Assembly: GCA_017849615.1 (NCBI GenBank)
Contig: JAFIGS010000017.1
Span: 186,001-250,000 of the forward strand
Origin: Pseudolabrys sp.
GTDB lineage: Bacteria; Pseudomonadota; Alphaproteobacteria; Rhizobiales; Xanthobacteraceae
Direction: 5' to 3'
Length of the DNA: 64,000 nucleotides
Each line of letters starts with the position of its first letter. Position 1 is the stretch's first letter. Below are positions 7,236 to 16,003 of this stretch, piece by piece. The notes beneath the pieces are model-generated. The model worked only from the letters and a program-made list of their open reading frames with translations, searched no databases and had not been told where the DNA came from. The position numbers and the translations under genes were made by a program.

Positions 7236-9544
7236 GAACCCGGCTCCACCAGATCGAGCAGCCGTTCCGTCGTCAGCGGCAGCTTGGTCGGACGCGCGCC
7301 GGTGCCGAGCGCATGCGCGATCGCATTGGCCAGCACGGCGGCGACGCCGGAAATGCCGATTTCGCCGCAGCCCTTGACGCCGAGATCGTTCGAGATCGAC
7401 TTCGCCTTCTCGACGACCAGCGCCTCGATGCGCGGCACCTCGTGCGACGACGGCAGCAGATAGTCGGCGAACGACCCGGTCTGCAGATTGCCATCCTCGT
7501 CATAGGCCAGCTCTTCGAGCAGCGCGCCGCCGATGCCCTGGACGACGCCGCCGACCAATTGGCCTTCGACGATCATCGGATTGATGGCGCGGCCGACATC
7601 GCCCGATACGCAATAGCGCTCGACCTTCAGCTCGCCGGTCCCGGTGTCGAGCGCAATGTCGGCCATGTGCACAGAGAACACCGCCGTGCCGCTCGGAATC
7701 GCGCGCAGGAAAACCTCGCCGGTCAAACCGTCATGATCGTCCTTGATGAAGTCCTTCGGCGCCGGCACCAGTTCCGCGTTGCCCGGCGTGAGCACGCGCG
7801 CGATATGCGCCAAAGTGACGAAGCGGCTCGGATTGGCGGCGACGATCACCTTGCCGTCGTCAAGGGCGAGCTCGTCCTCTTTCGCCTGCAGCATCTGCGC
7901 CGCGGCGGCGAGCGCCTTGGCCTTCACCGCCAGCGCGGCGCGATGCACGGCATTGGCGCCCATCACAGCGGTGCGGCTGGCATAAGAGCCGCCGCCGTAA
8001 GGGATCATCGCGGTGTCGCCGTGGCGCACGCGAAATCGGTCATGCGCAATGCCGAGCACCTCGGCCGCGACCTGCGGCAGCATGGTCTCGTGGCCCTGCC
8101 CCTGATTGCTGGCGCCGGTAAAGATGGTGGCGAAGCCGGCGGGATCGATTTCGATGCGCGCGCTCTCGAACGGACCGAAGCCCGACGGCTCGACCAGCGC
8201 GACGATGCCGCGGCCGCGGCGCACCGGACCTTCGCCCTTGGGCAGCGGTGTGCTCCAGCCGAAGCGGCTCACCGACTCCTCGAACAGGCCTGGAAAATCG
8301 CCGCTGTCGAACAAGGTCGGCCGGTTGACGCTCTGCGTGCCGACATACCACGGCATCTCGTCCGGCTTGATGAGATTGCGGCGGCGGATCTCGGCGCGAT
8401 CCATCCCGAGCTTCTCCGCCAGCATGTCGACGATCTGCTCGCGCGCGAAGTTCGCCTCGAACATGCCGGGCGCGCGCAACGTGCCGCTCGGCGTCTTGTT
8501 GCTCAAAGCCGCGGTGGCGGCCACACGATAATTGCGGATCGCATAGGGACCCGGAAACGAGGCCGCGGCATGCGAGGGCACGACATCGCCATGCGTGCGG
8601 ATATACGCGCCGAGATCGGCCACCAGCACGACATCGAAGGCGGTGATACGGCCATCCTTGGTCGCGCTCGCCTTTACCTGAAAGGTGCACTCGCGCGAAT
8701 GGTTGATCGAGGCGAAGTGCTCCTGGCGGTCCTCGATCCAGCGGATCGGCTTGCCGAGTTTTATCGCGAAATACGGAATGAAGATATCTTCCGGATAGAA
8801 CTCGCCGCGTGCGCCGAAGCTGCCGCCGACATCGGGTTCGGCGAAGCGGATATCTCCGTCACGCATACCGAGCATGCGCGCCAGCATCGCCCGGTTGGTG
8901 TGCGGCACCTTGGTCGGGCCCCATACTTCCAGATAGCTGCGCGCCTTGTCATAGGACGCGATGAGGCCGCGCGTCTCCAGCGGCATCGCCGAATGACGCT
9001 GGATGGAAAAGCTCTTCTCGACGACGATGTCGGCCTGCGCGAAGGCGTCATCGACCTTGCCGAGATCGAAGCCCCATTGCGTGGCGATATTGCCGGGCGG
9101 ATACATTTTCGGCGTCGCCGGATCGAGCGCGGCCTTGGCGTCCGCCACCACCGGCAGCGGCTCGAATTCGATGGCGACGAGTTCGGCCGCGTCCTCGGCC
9201 AGCGCCCGCGAGGAGGCGACAATGACCGCGATCGGCTCGCCGACGAAGCGGACGACGTCGCGCGCCAGCGGATATTGCAGGAACGGCGTCATGTCGCCAT
9301 GCGTCGGAATGCGACACGGGATCGGCGTCAGGCTCGCCGGCAAATCCGCCGCGGTATAGACGGCGTCCACGCCCTCGAGCGCGAGCGCCGCGCTGGCGTC
9401 GAACGACACGATCCTGGCATGAGGCTGCGGGCTGCGCAGCACATAGGCTTCGCGCATGAACGGCAGCGCGATGTCCGCGACGTAACGGCCCTCGCCGCGC
9501 AGAAACCGCTTATCCTCTACCCGCAGGACGCGTTGACCGATCAT
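7232..9544 (-). CDS. Molybdenum hydroxylase large subunit, molybdopterin-binding
   Basis: 770 residues of the aldehyde oxidase / xanthine dehydrogenase large-subunit family. N-terminal domain: GQRVLRVEDKRFLRGEGRYVADI. Molybdopterin contacts are seen in GGSFGARGEFYPED and GASNQGQGHETMLPQ. The catalytic Glu lies in VKGCGEIGISG near the C-terminus. The substrate loop reads GTLRAPGMFEANF, not the cysteine-bearing AYRCSFR of CO dehydrogenase, so it should hydroxylate an aromatic or N-heterocyclic ring or an aldehyde rather than oxidise CO. The NicX-like gene lies 5 bp upstream in the same direction, which favours a pyridine-type substrate. Confidence 0.9.
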   Translation of the reverse strand: MIGQRVLRVEDKRFLRGEGRYVADIALPFMREAYVLRSPQPHARIVSFDASAALALEGVDAVYTAADLPASLTPIPCRIPTHGDMTPFLQYPLARDVVRFVGEPIAVIVASSRALAEDAAELVAIEFEPLPVVADAKAALDPATPKMYPPGNIATQWGFDLGKVDDAFAQADIVVEKSFSIQRHSAMPLETRGLIASYDKARSYLEVWGPTKVPHTNRAMLARMLGMRDGDIRFAEPDVGGSFGARGEFYPEDIFIPYFAIKLGKPIRWIEDRQEHFASINHSRECTFQVKASATKDGRITAFDVVLVADLGAYIRTHGDVVPSHAAASFPGPYAIRNYRVAATAALSNKTPSGTLRAPGMFEANFAREQIVDMLAEKLGMDRAEIRRRNLIKPDEMPWYVGTQSVNRPTLFDSGDFPGLFEESVSRFGWSTPLPKGEGPVRRGRGIVALVEPSGFGPFESARIEIDPAGFATIFTGASNQGQGHETMLPQVAAEVLGIAHDRFRVRHGDTAMIPYGGGSYASRTAVMGANAVHRAALAVKAKALAAAAQMLQAKEDELALDDGKVIVAANPSRFVTLAHIARVLTPGNAELVPAPKDFIKDDHDGLTGEVFLRAIPSGTAVFSVHMADIALDTGTGELKVERYCVSGDVGRAINPMIVEGQLVGGVVQGIGGALLEELAYDEDGNLQTGSFADYLLPSSHEVPRIEALVVEKAKSISNDLGVKGCGEIGISGVAAVLANAIAHALGTGARPTKLPLTTERLLDLVEPGS

Positions 9545-9549
9545 GCGCT

Positions 9550-10593
9550 TCAGGCGACGTCTGTGGCGATGAAGTTGCCGTTATCGACGATCGGATTGCC
9601 GTCGAGTTCGAGCCGGCCGTGCCGGATCGCGATGTCGATGTGCAGCTTCGAATTGTTGACGCCGCCGAGATCGCCGTTCTCACCAAGCGCGACCAGGATG
9701 TTGCCGTAGACCGACCGCGCCTCGACGCCGCCGCCATTGTCCCAGCCGCGCATCGCCAATGTCTCCCAGCGGGCGCGCTTCTCCAGCCCCCAGCCGACAT
9801 GCGACAGCCGCCGCGCATTGGCGTCGCCATGTTTGTCGATGAAGCCCTTCAGCATGAGCGCCTCACGGCCGCCCTCGATGCCGGTGACGACGCCGTCCTT
9901 GAAATGGATGTGCATCGCTTCTGTCATGTAAAGTTCGAACGGGAACAGGATGCTGCCCTGCGATACGACCAGCGTGCCGTTGACGCTGGTCTCCATCGGC
10001 GCGATGCAGATCAGCCCGGTGCCCCAGTGGTCCCAGCGCCCTTTCACGTCGGCGACACCATATTGTGTCACCGGCTGACGGTCGCCGCGGTCCATGGTGA
10101 GAACGGAACCGTCCTCGAAAACCAGCCGCACCTGTTTGGCTTCGCGGTATCGGGCGACGCCGCGCAGGGCACGGTCCTTAACCTCCGTGCTCGGACGCAG
10201 GCGCCACAGGCAATCATCCGGTTCGCGGACGCGCAGAATGCGCGTGCCCGCCGCCAGGATAGCCTCCTGTTCGTAGGAATAGAGCATGCCGCCGTTCGAG
10301 ACATCGACGACGAAGTCGGCCTTCTTCATGGCCTCGATGATCAGCGGCGTCGGCTTGGCGCGGCCGATCGGCTGGGCGAAATCCTGCGGCAACAGCGGCT
10401 GCACGATATGCAGCGCCTCGGCGCCGCAGTCACGGGCGGCCGCGAGAAACGCCGCCGGATAGCTCGGCAACGTGAAGGTATCGCCGTACACGAGTACGGT
10501 TTCGCCGGGGCTGACTTTCGACGTCACCAGTCCATCGCGGAACAGCGGCACCAGCTCGGCCGCTGCGTGCGGGGTGTTAGGATAACGCAGCAT
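9550..10593 (-). CDS. NicX-like 2,5-dihydroxypyridine 5,6-dioxygenase family protein
   Basis: 347 residues, close to P. putida NicX (350), which opens 2,5-dihydroxypyridine to N-formylmaleamate. The family is distantly related to M29 aminopeptidases and is often annotated as such. As I recall, the iron ligands of NicX are His265, His318 and Asp320; in this protein His265 (LSHVGWG), His318 and Asp320 (LHIDIAIRHG) fall at exactly the same numbers. It is the first gene of the leftward set, directly before the hydroxylase subunits, which would supply a hydroxylated pyridine. N-formylmaleamate deformylase, maleamate amidase and maleate isomerase are not in the window, so the exact substrate remains open. 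Confidence 0.65.
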   Translation of the reverse strand: MLRYPNTPHAAAELVPLFRDGLVTSKVSPGETVLVYGDTFTLPSYPAAFLAAARDCGAEALHIVQPLLPQDFAQPIGRAKPTPLIIEAMKKADFVVDVSNGGMLYSYEQEAILAAGTRILRVREPDDCLWRLRPSTEVKDRALRGVARYREAKQVRLVFEDGSVLTMDRGDRQPVTQYGVADVKGRWDHWGTGLICIAPMETSVNGTLVVSQGSILFPFELYMTEAMHIHFKDGVVTGIEGGREALMLKGFIDKHGDANARRLSHVGWGLEKRARWETLAMRGWDNGGGVEARSVYGNILVALGENGDLGGVNNSKLHIDIAIRHGRLELDGNPIVDNGNFIATDVA

Positions 10594-10710
10594 CTCCCAA
10601 GACCTTCGGTTGCGATTTCAGCGGGTTATATCGAGTAATCGTCGCGACGCTAGCCTTGCGCGCTAAAACCGCCTAGCGATAATATCCTCCGAGCCATAAC
10701 TTTAGGAAAT
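10594..10710. promoter_or_regulatory. Divergent control region, NicX-like set / LysR gene
   Basis: This 117-bp gap separates the leftward catabolic set from the rightward LysR gene, the usual arrangement for a LysR activator acting on its neighbour. It contains a dyad CGCTA-N8-TAGCG at 10661-10678 and a further inverted CGCTAG at 10648-10653. These are candidate LysR binding sites; I did not identify convincing -35/-10 pairs. Confidence 0.4.
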
Positions 10711-11655
10711 ATGATGGATCAGCGTCAGTTGGAGCGTTTCGTCGACGTCGTCGAAAGCGGCAGCCTCAGCCGCACCTCGCGGCGCCTGAACATCTCCCAG
10801 CCGGCGCTCAGCAAGAGTCTGCGTCTCATCGAAGAGCAACTCGGCATGAAGCTTCTGGAGCGCGGTCCCCGCGGCGTGCGGGTAACGCGGTTCGGCGATG
10901 TCTTCTACAAGCGCGCGCGCACCATCATCTCGCAATATCGGCGCACCTGGGAGGATCTCGACAATCTCAAGGGCTCCACCGCCGGCCAGGTGACGCTCGG
11001 CGCGACGCCAGGCCCCGGCGTGCTCGATCGCATCGTGCCGGAGGCGATCTGGCGGATCGCCGCCAAGCGCCCGTCCTTACGCATCACGGTGCGCAGCGGC
11101 AGCGCGCAGGAGCTGTTCCCGGCGCTGCATCAGGGCGAAGTCGATATCATCTTCACGGTGCTCGATGAGCACGGCAGCGGGCCCGATCTGCGCGTCGAGC
11201 CTTTGTTCGAGGATCACTTCGTGCTGGTGGTCAACCGGCGCCATCCGTTGCTGTCGAAAGGTGAAATCACGCTGGAAGATCTGACGACGCGCCGCTGGGT
11301 ATTCCTTCAGGACGCCAGCTCGCTGTGGCATGCCATCGAGGACCTCGCCCGTCAGCAGCAGATAACGCCGCTGGCGCCGATGGAAACGAACTCGGTGGTG
11401 TTCGTGCGCACCATCGCGGCCCGTACCGATGCGATCGGCGTATTGCCGAGCTACGCCGCGGAGATCGGCGCCGAGAGCGGCGCCCTCTCCTTCATTCCGC
11501 TCGAGCGCATCAGCGAGCACCGCGTGCTGCCGCGCCTCGCCCGGCCGATGGGCGTGGTGCATTCGGCGGTGTCCGACCTGACGCCGGCGGGCGAAGCCCT
11601 GCTGCGCTCGATCAAGACGGTCTGTAACGAGCTGCAGATCGGCCGCAAGAAGTAG
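10711..11655 (+). CDS. LysR-family transcriptional regulator
   Basis: 314 residues. The N-terminal winged helix reads QLERFVDVVESGSLSRTSRRLNISQPALSKSLRLIEEQLG, and a substrate-binding LysR domain covers about 90-300. Divergent orientation to the NicX-like/hydroxylase set 117 bp away makes it the probable activator of that set, responding to a pathway intermediate. Two in-frame ATGs (10711 and 10714) are adjacent; the first is taken. Confidence 0.9.
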   Translation: MMDQRQLERFVDVVESGSLSRTSRRLNISQPALSKSLRLIEEQLGMKLLERGPRGVRVTRFGDVFYKRARTIISQYRRTWEDLDNLKGSTAGQVTLGATPGPGVLDRIVPEAIWRIAAKRPSLRITVRSGSAQELFPALHQGEVDIIFTVLDEHGSGPDLRVEPLFEDHFVLVVNRRHPLLSKGEITLEDLTTRRWVFLQDASSLWHAIEDLARQQQITPLAPMETNSVVFVRTIAARTDAIGVLPSYAAEIGAESGALSFIPLERISEHRVLPRLARPMGVVHSAVSDLTPAGEALLRSIKTVCNELQIGRKK

Positions 11656-11744
11656 CGCACATCGCCAAAGGTTATGGCCGGGACAAAGGCCGCCCTTCGC
11701 CGCCGCCGCAGGCCGCGCTAACAGGCATGCCGGAGGATCGCACC

Positions 11745-12533
11745 ATGAACACGCCGTTGATCAATTATACGCCGGAAGGCCGCGTCGTCTGGATCGAGAT
11801 CAACCGGCCCGACAAGCGCAACGCCGTCAGCCGCGCCGTCACCGCGGCGCTCACCGAAGCCTTTGCCCGCTTTGACGACGACGATGCCGCCGATGTCGCC
11901 ATCCTGTGCGGCGCGGGCGCGGCGTTCTCCAGCGGTGCCGATGTCGGCGAGAGCCAGATGGCGAGCCGCGCCGAATTGGAGAAGTCGCGCGATCCGCTCG
12001 GCCTTGCCCATCCCTTTGCCGAACTGCTGCACCGCTGCCGCAACTGGAAGCCGGTCATCGCCGCGGTGCATGGCTATGCGCTGGGCATGTCGCTCGGCCT
12101 GATGCTCGATTGCGATCTGTCGGTCTGCGAGGACGATGCCCGCCTGCAGGTGACGGAGACGCCGCGCGGTCTCGGCGGCTACCGCCACTGGGCGCTGATG
12201 AAAGCGCGCGGCGCCGGCATGTTCGCCGACGAGGTCTGCCTCACCGGGAGGCCCTTCTCCGGCGCCGAAGCGCATGCCGCCGGTCTCGTGACCAGTCTTG
12301 CCGCCAAGGGCAAGGCGCGCGAGACCGCACTGGCGCTGGCGCAAGGCATCGCGGCCAATCCGCCGCTCAGCGTGTGCGAAACCGTGCGCGTGCGGCGCTG
12401 GCACATGCACAAGACGACGCGCGAAATCGCCTTCCAGACAGAGAACACCCGCCTCCACCTCACCGAGGACTTCGAGGAAGCCGTGCGCGCTTTCGCCGAG
12501 AAGCGCGCACCCGGCCCCTTCAAGGCGCGTTAG
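11745..12533 (+). CDS. Enoyl-CoA hydratase/isomerase family protein
   Basis: 262 residues of the crotonase fold. The oxyanion-hole segments AAFSSGADVG and VHGYALGMSLGLMLDCD are present. The usual second catalytic-Glu segment reads ETPRGLGGYRHW, which departs from the classic PExxLGxxPGxGG, so a hydratase, isomerase or hydrolase activity cannot be told apart. ATG at 11745 is chosen because GGAGG lies 8 bp before it at 11732-11736; an upstream ATG at 11727 lacks such a site. The gene follows the LysR gene on the same strand and its stop overlaps the end of the opposing amidohydrolase gene. Confidence 0.85.
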   Translation: MNTPLINYTPEGRVVWIEINRPDKRNAVSRAVTAALTEAFARFDDDDAADVAILCGAGAAFSSGADVGESQMASRAELEKSRDPLGLAHPFAELLHRCRNWKPVIAAVHGYALGMSLGLMLDCDLSVCEDDARLQVTETPRGLGGYRHWALMKARGAGMFADEVCLTGRPFSGAEAHAAGLVTSLAAKGKARETALALAQGIAANPPLSVCETVRVRRWHMHKTTREIAFQTENTRLHLTEDFEEAVRAFAEKRAPGPFKAR

Positions 12534-13426
12534 ATACGGTAGAAGCGTTCGGCTGTGCCGGCGAACAGGTCGGCGCGTTCGCTGTCGGAGAAGTCCGCAG
12601 TGATCGTATCGAAGGCGTCGAACAGCGCCTCGAACGTCGAGTGCAGTCTGTCGACCGGAAAATTGCTGCCGAACATGCAGCGCCGCGGCCCGAACGTTTC
12701 GATCAGCGTCAGCACGAAAGGCCGGATGCTCTCGACCGTCCAGTCGTGATCGCACATCCCAAGGCCGGAGATCTTCGTCGACACATGCGGCACAGCGGCC
12801 AGCGTCTTGATGCCCTGACGCCAGTGCTCGATATCCTCCGGCGAGCGGTCGATCGGCATGCCGCCATGGTCGATGACCACCGGGACGCCGTCATTGGCGG
12901 CAATCAGCTCGGCCGCCTGCGCCATCTGGCCGGCATAGAGCTGGAAATCGAACGACAGGCCGTATTTCGCGAGTTTCGGGTAATTCGCCGTCCACTTCGG
13001 GTTATCGAGAAATTTCTCGCCGGTGTAGGTTTTCGACGGATCGTCGTGCCAGTTCAGCATGTGGCGGATGCCGCGCACGTTGCGGAACGCCTTGTGTCGT
13101 TCCATTAGCGCCTCGGTATTGTCGCCCTGCAGCTCGATCTTGGCGACGATGGCATGCGGAAAGCCGTTCTTGTCGGCGATGCGCTGCAGCCACTCGGTTT
13201 CAGCAACCGGATTGGCAGGATCGTAACCGGCCTCGACATGCACGGACTTGACCACGTTGTGATGGCCGAATTCGGCGCGGTAATCGTCGATGAGGTATGG
13301 CTTGGCGATTTTCGACGTATCGCCGGCCATGCTCGGCGGCGTCGGCTTCGGCGACAGCCACGGATAGAAGGCGTTATCGAGATCAAGAAGATGATGATGC
13401 GCGTCGACAATCCGCAGCGGCGCCAT
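12530..13426 (-). CDS. Amidohydrolase family 2 protein (TIM-barrel hydrolase/lactonase)
   Basis: 298 residues from the ATG at 13426, which has AGGACC upstream; a longer frame to 13672 adds arginine-rich residues unlike the family. The metal-binding HHH is in IVDAHHHLLDLD (N-terminus), with later blocks VKSVHVEAGYDP, VVIDHGGMP and MFGSNFPVDRLHSTFE typical of amidohydrolase_2 proteins such as 2-pyrone-4,6-dicarboxylate lactonases and fuconolactonases. It begins 23 bp after the flavin reductase gene on the same strand. It probably opens a lactone or decarboxylates a ring-cleavage product; the substrate is unknown. Confidence 0.85.
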   Translation of the reverse strand: MAPLRIVDAHHHLLDLDNAFYPWLSPKPTPPSMAGDTSKIAKPYLIDDYRAEFGHHNVVKSVHVEAGYDPANPVAETEWLQRIADKNGFPHAIVAKIELQGDNTEALMERHKAFRNVRGIRHMLNWHDDPSKTYTGEKFLDNPKWTANYPKLAKYGLSFDFQLYAGQMAQAAELIAANDGVPVVIDHGGMPIDRSPEDIEHWRQGIKTLAAVPHVSTKISGLGMCDHDWTVESIRPFVLTLIETFGPRRCMFGSNFPVDRLHSTFEALFDAFDTITADFSDSERADLFAGTAERFYRI

Positions 13427-13449
13427 GGTCAGGGTCCTCTCTCTTCTTT

Positions 13450-14082
13450 TTACTTTGTCGGCAGACGCGGATCCGGCGTTGCCTGCACGCGGCGAACCTC
13501 GCCGGGAATAAAGTAGAGCGGCCCGCCGATACGGCCGACCGGGCGGTACATCGCCGGATCGATGCGGTCGCCCTGGAAAACGCGCGACGCGATCTGAAAG
13601 TTGACCACGCGGCCGATGACGAGACGGTGCGCGTCGCGATCCTCCAGCGGCACGACGCGCTCCAACACGCATTCGAGCGACACGTCGCTGTCCGCGATGC
13701 GCGGCGCCTCGATCCGTGCGCTCGGCGCCAGCGCGATATCCAGATGCGCGGCCTCGCTTTCGCCCGGCGGATAAACCCGCGACGTCTCGGCCATCGGCCC
13801 GAGCTGATCGACCGAAACCGAATTCACCGTGAAATTGCCGGTGCGCTCGATGTTGCGCAGCGTATCCTTCAGCCGCACCGTTCCCGGGCCGATGCTGATA
13901 CCGATCTTGGGCGGGTCGTACGTGAGGAAGATGAAGCTCGAGAACGGCGCTAGGTTGACGCCGCCGTCCTCATTCGTGCTGGCGACCCAGGCGACCGGCC
14001 GCGGTATGACGGCGCCCGAAATAAGCTTGTAGGCCTCGGCATTGCCGAGACCGTCGGCGGCGATGGAGATGTGCTCGCTCAT
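13450..14082 (-). CDS. Flavin reductase-like FMN-binding split-barrel protein
   Basis: 210 residues of the DIM6/NTAB flavoprotein family, with the FMN-contact segments ISGAVIPRPVAWVASTNEDG and NLAPFSSFIFL and the NFTVN strand. These proteins reduce FMN for a partner monooxygenase or are themselves flavoprotein oxidoreductases. Its start overlaps the end of the GMC oxidoreductase gene by 4 bp, so they are co-translated. No two-component monooxygenase lies beside it. Confidence 0.85.
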   Translation of the reverse strand: MSEHISIAADGLGNAEAYKLISGAVIPRPVAWVASTNEDGGVNLAPFSSFIFLTYDPPKIGISIGPGTVRLKDTLRNIERTGNFTVNSVSVDQLGPMAETSRVYPPGESEAAHLDIALAPSARIEAPRIADSDVSLECVLERVVPLEDRDAHRLVIGRVVNFQIASRVFQGDRIDPAMYRPVGRIGGPLYFIPGEVRRVQATPDPRLPTK

Positions 14083-15731
14083 CCGTTCACGCGCGTTTCC
14101 GGCGCCAGCATCGGGCGTCCGAGTATCTGATCGGAAGCGCGCTCCGCCGCCATGATGATGGCGGCATTGATGTTGCCGCCGATCGGTTCGGGAAAGATCG
14201 AGGCGTCCACCACCCGCAGGCCGTCGAGGCCGATGACCTTCAGCGCCTCGTCGACGACGGCGCCGTTGCTGCCGGCATGGCCCATACGGCAGGTGCCGGC
14301 CGGATGGAACGACGTCGTCACCGTATTGCGAATGAACGCGTCGATCTCGGCATCGCTGGTGCAGGCCGCGCCGGGCAACGCCTCCTGCTCCATAATATTG
14401 GCAAGCGCAGGCGCGGCTCCGATGGCGCGGAAGCGCTTCACGCCCTCACGCGCACGCCGCATGTCGGCGTCGCTGCCGAGCATGTTCTGACGGATGATCG
14501 GCTTGTCGGTCGGATCGGCGCTGCGCAGGCCGACATCGCCGCGGCTGTCGGGACGCACAAGCACGACGCGGCAGACGAAGCGGTCCTTGTAGGGCTTCAC
14601 GAAGGGCGGGAAATAGAGGTGCGCGTCGATCGGCGCCGCGAGAAACAGAAGCTGAATATCCGGCACGGGCTCGGCGTCGGTGCTGCGCACGAAGCCGGTG
14701 AGGCCGCCGGGCAGCCGCGTCGCAAAGCCCTTGCCGAACAGATAGGCGGACAGGACGCCGAAGGCGGCGCGATCGAAGCGCATGTTCGCGTGAAAAGGCC
14801 CCGGCCTGCGCCGCTTGTAGACCAGCGATGTGCCGGCGTGCTCATGCAGGTTCTGTCCGACGCCGGACAAGGCGTGTTTGACATCGATGCCCTGCGCGGC
14901 GAGCGCCGCTGGATCGCCGATACCCGACAGCATCATGATCTGAGGCGAGTTGAACGCGCCGCCGCACAAGATGACTTCGCGGTTGCAGGTCACGCGGTGT
15001 GAGCGGCCATGCTGGGTGTATTCGACCGCGACGATCCGTTTGCCATCGAGCACCAGTCGGGTGACCAGCGCTTTCGTTTCGACGCGCAGGTTCGGGCGCT
15101 TCAAGGCGGGCCGCAGATAGGCGACCGCCGTGCTGGCCCGCTTGCCGCCCCCGACGGTGAGTTGCATCCGCGAGAAGCCGTCCTGCCGCGCGCCGTTGTA
15201 ATCCTCGATCCAGTCATAGCCGAGCGACCGGGCGGCCTGGGCGTAGGCGCCGATCAGCGGATCCTGGTAGTCGGATCGCATGGTGGTGAGCGGCCCGTCG
15301 CCGCCGCGGTAGAGGCTGGCGCCGTCCTGCCAGCGTTCCTGCTTCCTGAAGTACGGCAGGACGTCCGCATAGCTCCAGCCGGACACCCCCTGCCCAGCCA
15401 GGCGATCGAAGTCGGCGCGGTGACCACGGACATAGGCCATGGTGTTGACCGAAGATGAGCCGCCAACCACCTTGCCGCGCAGGCATTCGACGCGGCGGCC
15501 CGCCGCGCCGGCCACCGGCTCGCTCATATATTGCCAGTCATAGGTCCGGCCGTAGGCGACCTTGGCCCAGCCGATCGGAATCTGGATGAAGGGGTGGCGG
15601 TCCCAGCCGCCGGCCTCGATCAGGAGGACGGAGCTTTGTCCATCCTCGGACAACCGGTTAGCCAGTACGCAACCGGCCGATCCGGCGCCGATGACGATGA
15701 AATCGCAGGAATTGGCCGTCATTGCTTCCAT
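14079..15731 (-). CDS. GMC-family FAD-dependent oxidoreductase (choline dehydrogenase-like)
   Basis: 550 residues from the ATG at 15731; 15722 is an equally possible start. The ADP-binding motif is DFIVIGAGSAGCVLANRLSE at the N-terminus. GMC signatures follow as GKVVGGSSSVNTMAYVRGH and GGAFNSPQIMMLSGIG. The C-terminal catalytic segment TSFHPAGTCRMG carries the active-site His, and the usual VDASIFPEPIGGNINAA block ends the protein. It oxidises an alcohol, probably supplying an aldehyde to the divergently encoded aldehyde dehydrogenase 272 bp away. Confidence 0.9.
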   Translation of the reverse strand: MEAMTANSCDFIVIGAGSAGCVLANRLSEDGQSSVLLIEAGGWDRHPFIQIPIGWAKVAYGRTYDWQYMSEPVAGAAGRRVECLRGKVVGGSSSVNTMAYVRGHRADFDRLAGQGVSGWSYADVLPYFRKQERWQDGASLYRGGDGPLTTMRSDYQDPLIGAYAQAARSLGYDWIEDYNGARQDGFSRMQLTVGGGKRASTAVAYLRPALKRPNLRVETKALVTRLVLDGKRIVAVEYTQHGRSHRVTCNREVILCGGAFNSPQIMMLSGIGDPAALAAQGIDVKHALSGVGQNLHEHAGTSLVYKRRRPGPFHANMRFDRAAFGVLSAYLFGKGFATRLPGGLTGFVRSTDAEPVPDIQLLFLAAPIDAHLYFPPFVKPYKDRFVCRVVLVRPDSRGDVGLRSADPTDKPIIRQNMLGSDADMRRAREGVKRFRAIGAAPALANIMEQEALPGAACTSDAEIDAFIRNTVTTSFHPAGTCRMGHAGSNGAVVDEALKVIGLDGLRVVDASIFPEPIGGNINAAIIMAAERASDQILGRPMLAPETRVNG

Positions 15732-16003
15732 TACGACACTTTCGTCCAGCGAGCCATCGCCCGGAACAATAGAAGCGCGGCCGGGCATTCCTCGCGGCTA
15801 TAGCTGGCGGGCCACGGCCGCGGGCCGGCTGCAAGCGATGCGTCCGGCCTTACAACAGGCCGATTTCAGCCTTGCCCTTTGGCGCTACCTATCGCCTCAG
15901 CTATTTCCAAAGGGAATAGCGCCTCCCAGAAAACCCATTCTCCCTCCATCCCCGCGGTGAAGAATATTCGCGGCGGAAGATTGCCCAGCAAAGGAACGAC
16001 GCA

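Noticed and set aside
5389-9544. Carbon monoxide dehydrogenase operon
   Set aside because: Subunit order L-M-S is the same as many ring hydroxylases, and the cysteine loop needed for the CO-oxidising Mo-Cu centre is absent.
7313-9709. 798-codon open frame on the plus strand opposite the hydroxylase large subunit
   Set aside because: Antisense shadow of a well-supported gene; composition is dominated by Arg, Asp, Gly and Ala without domain motifs.
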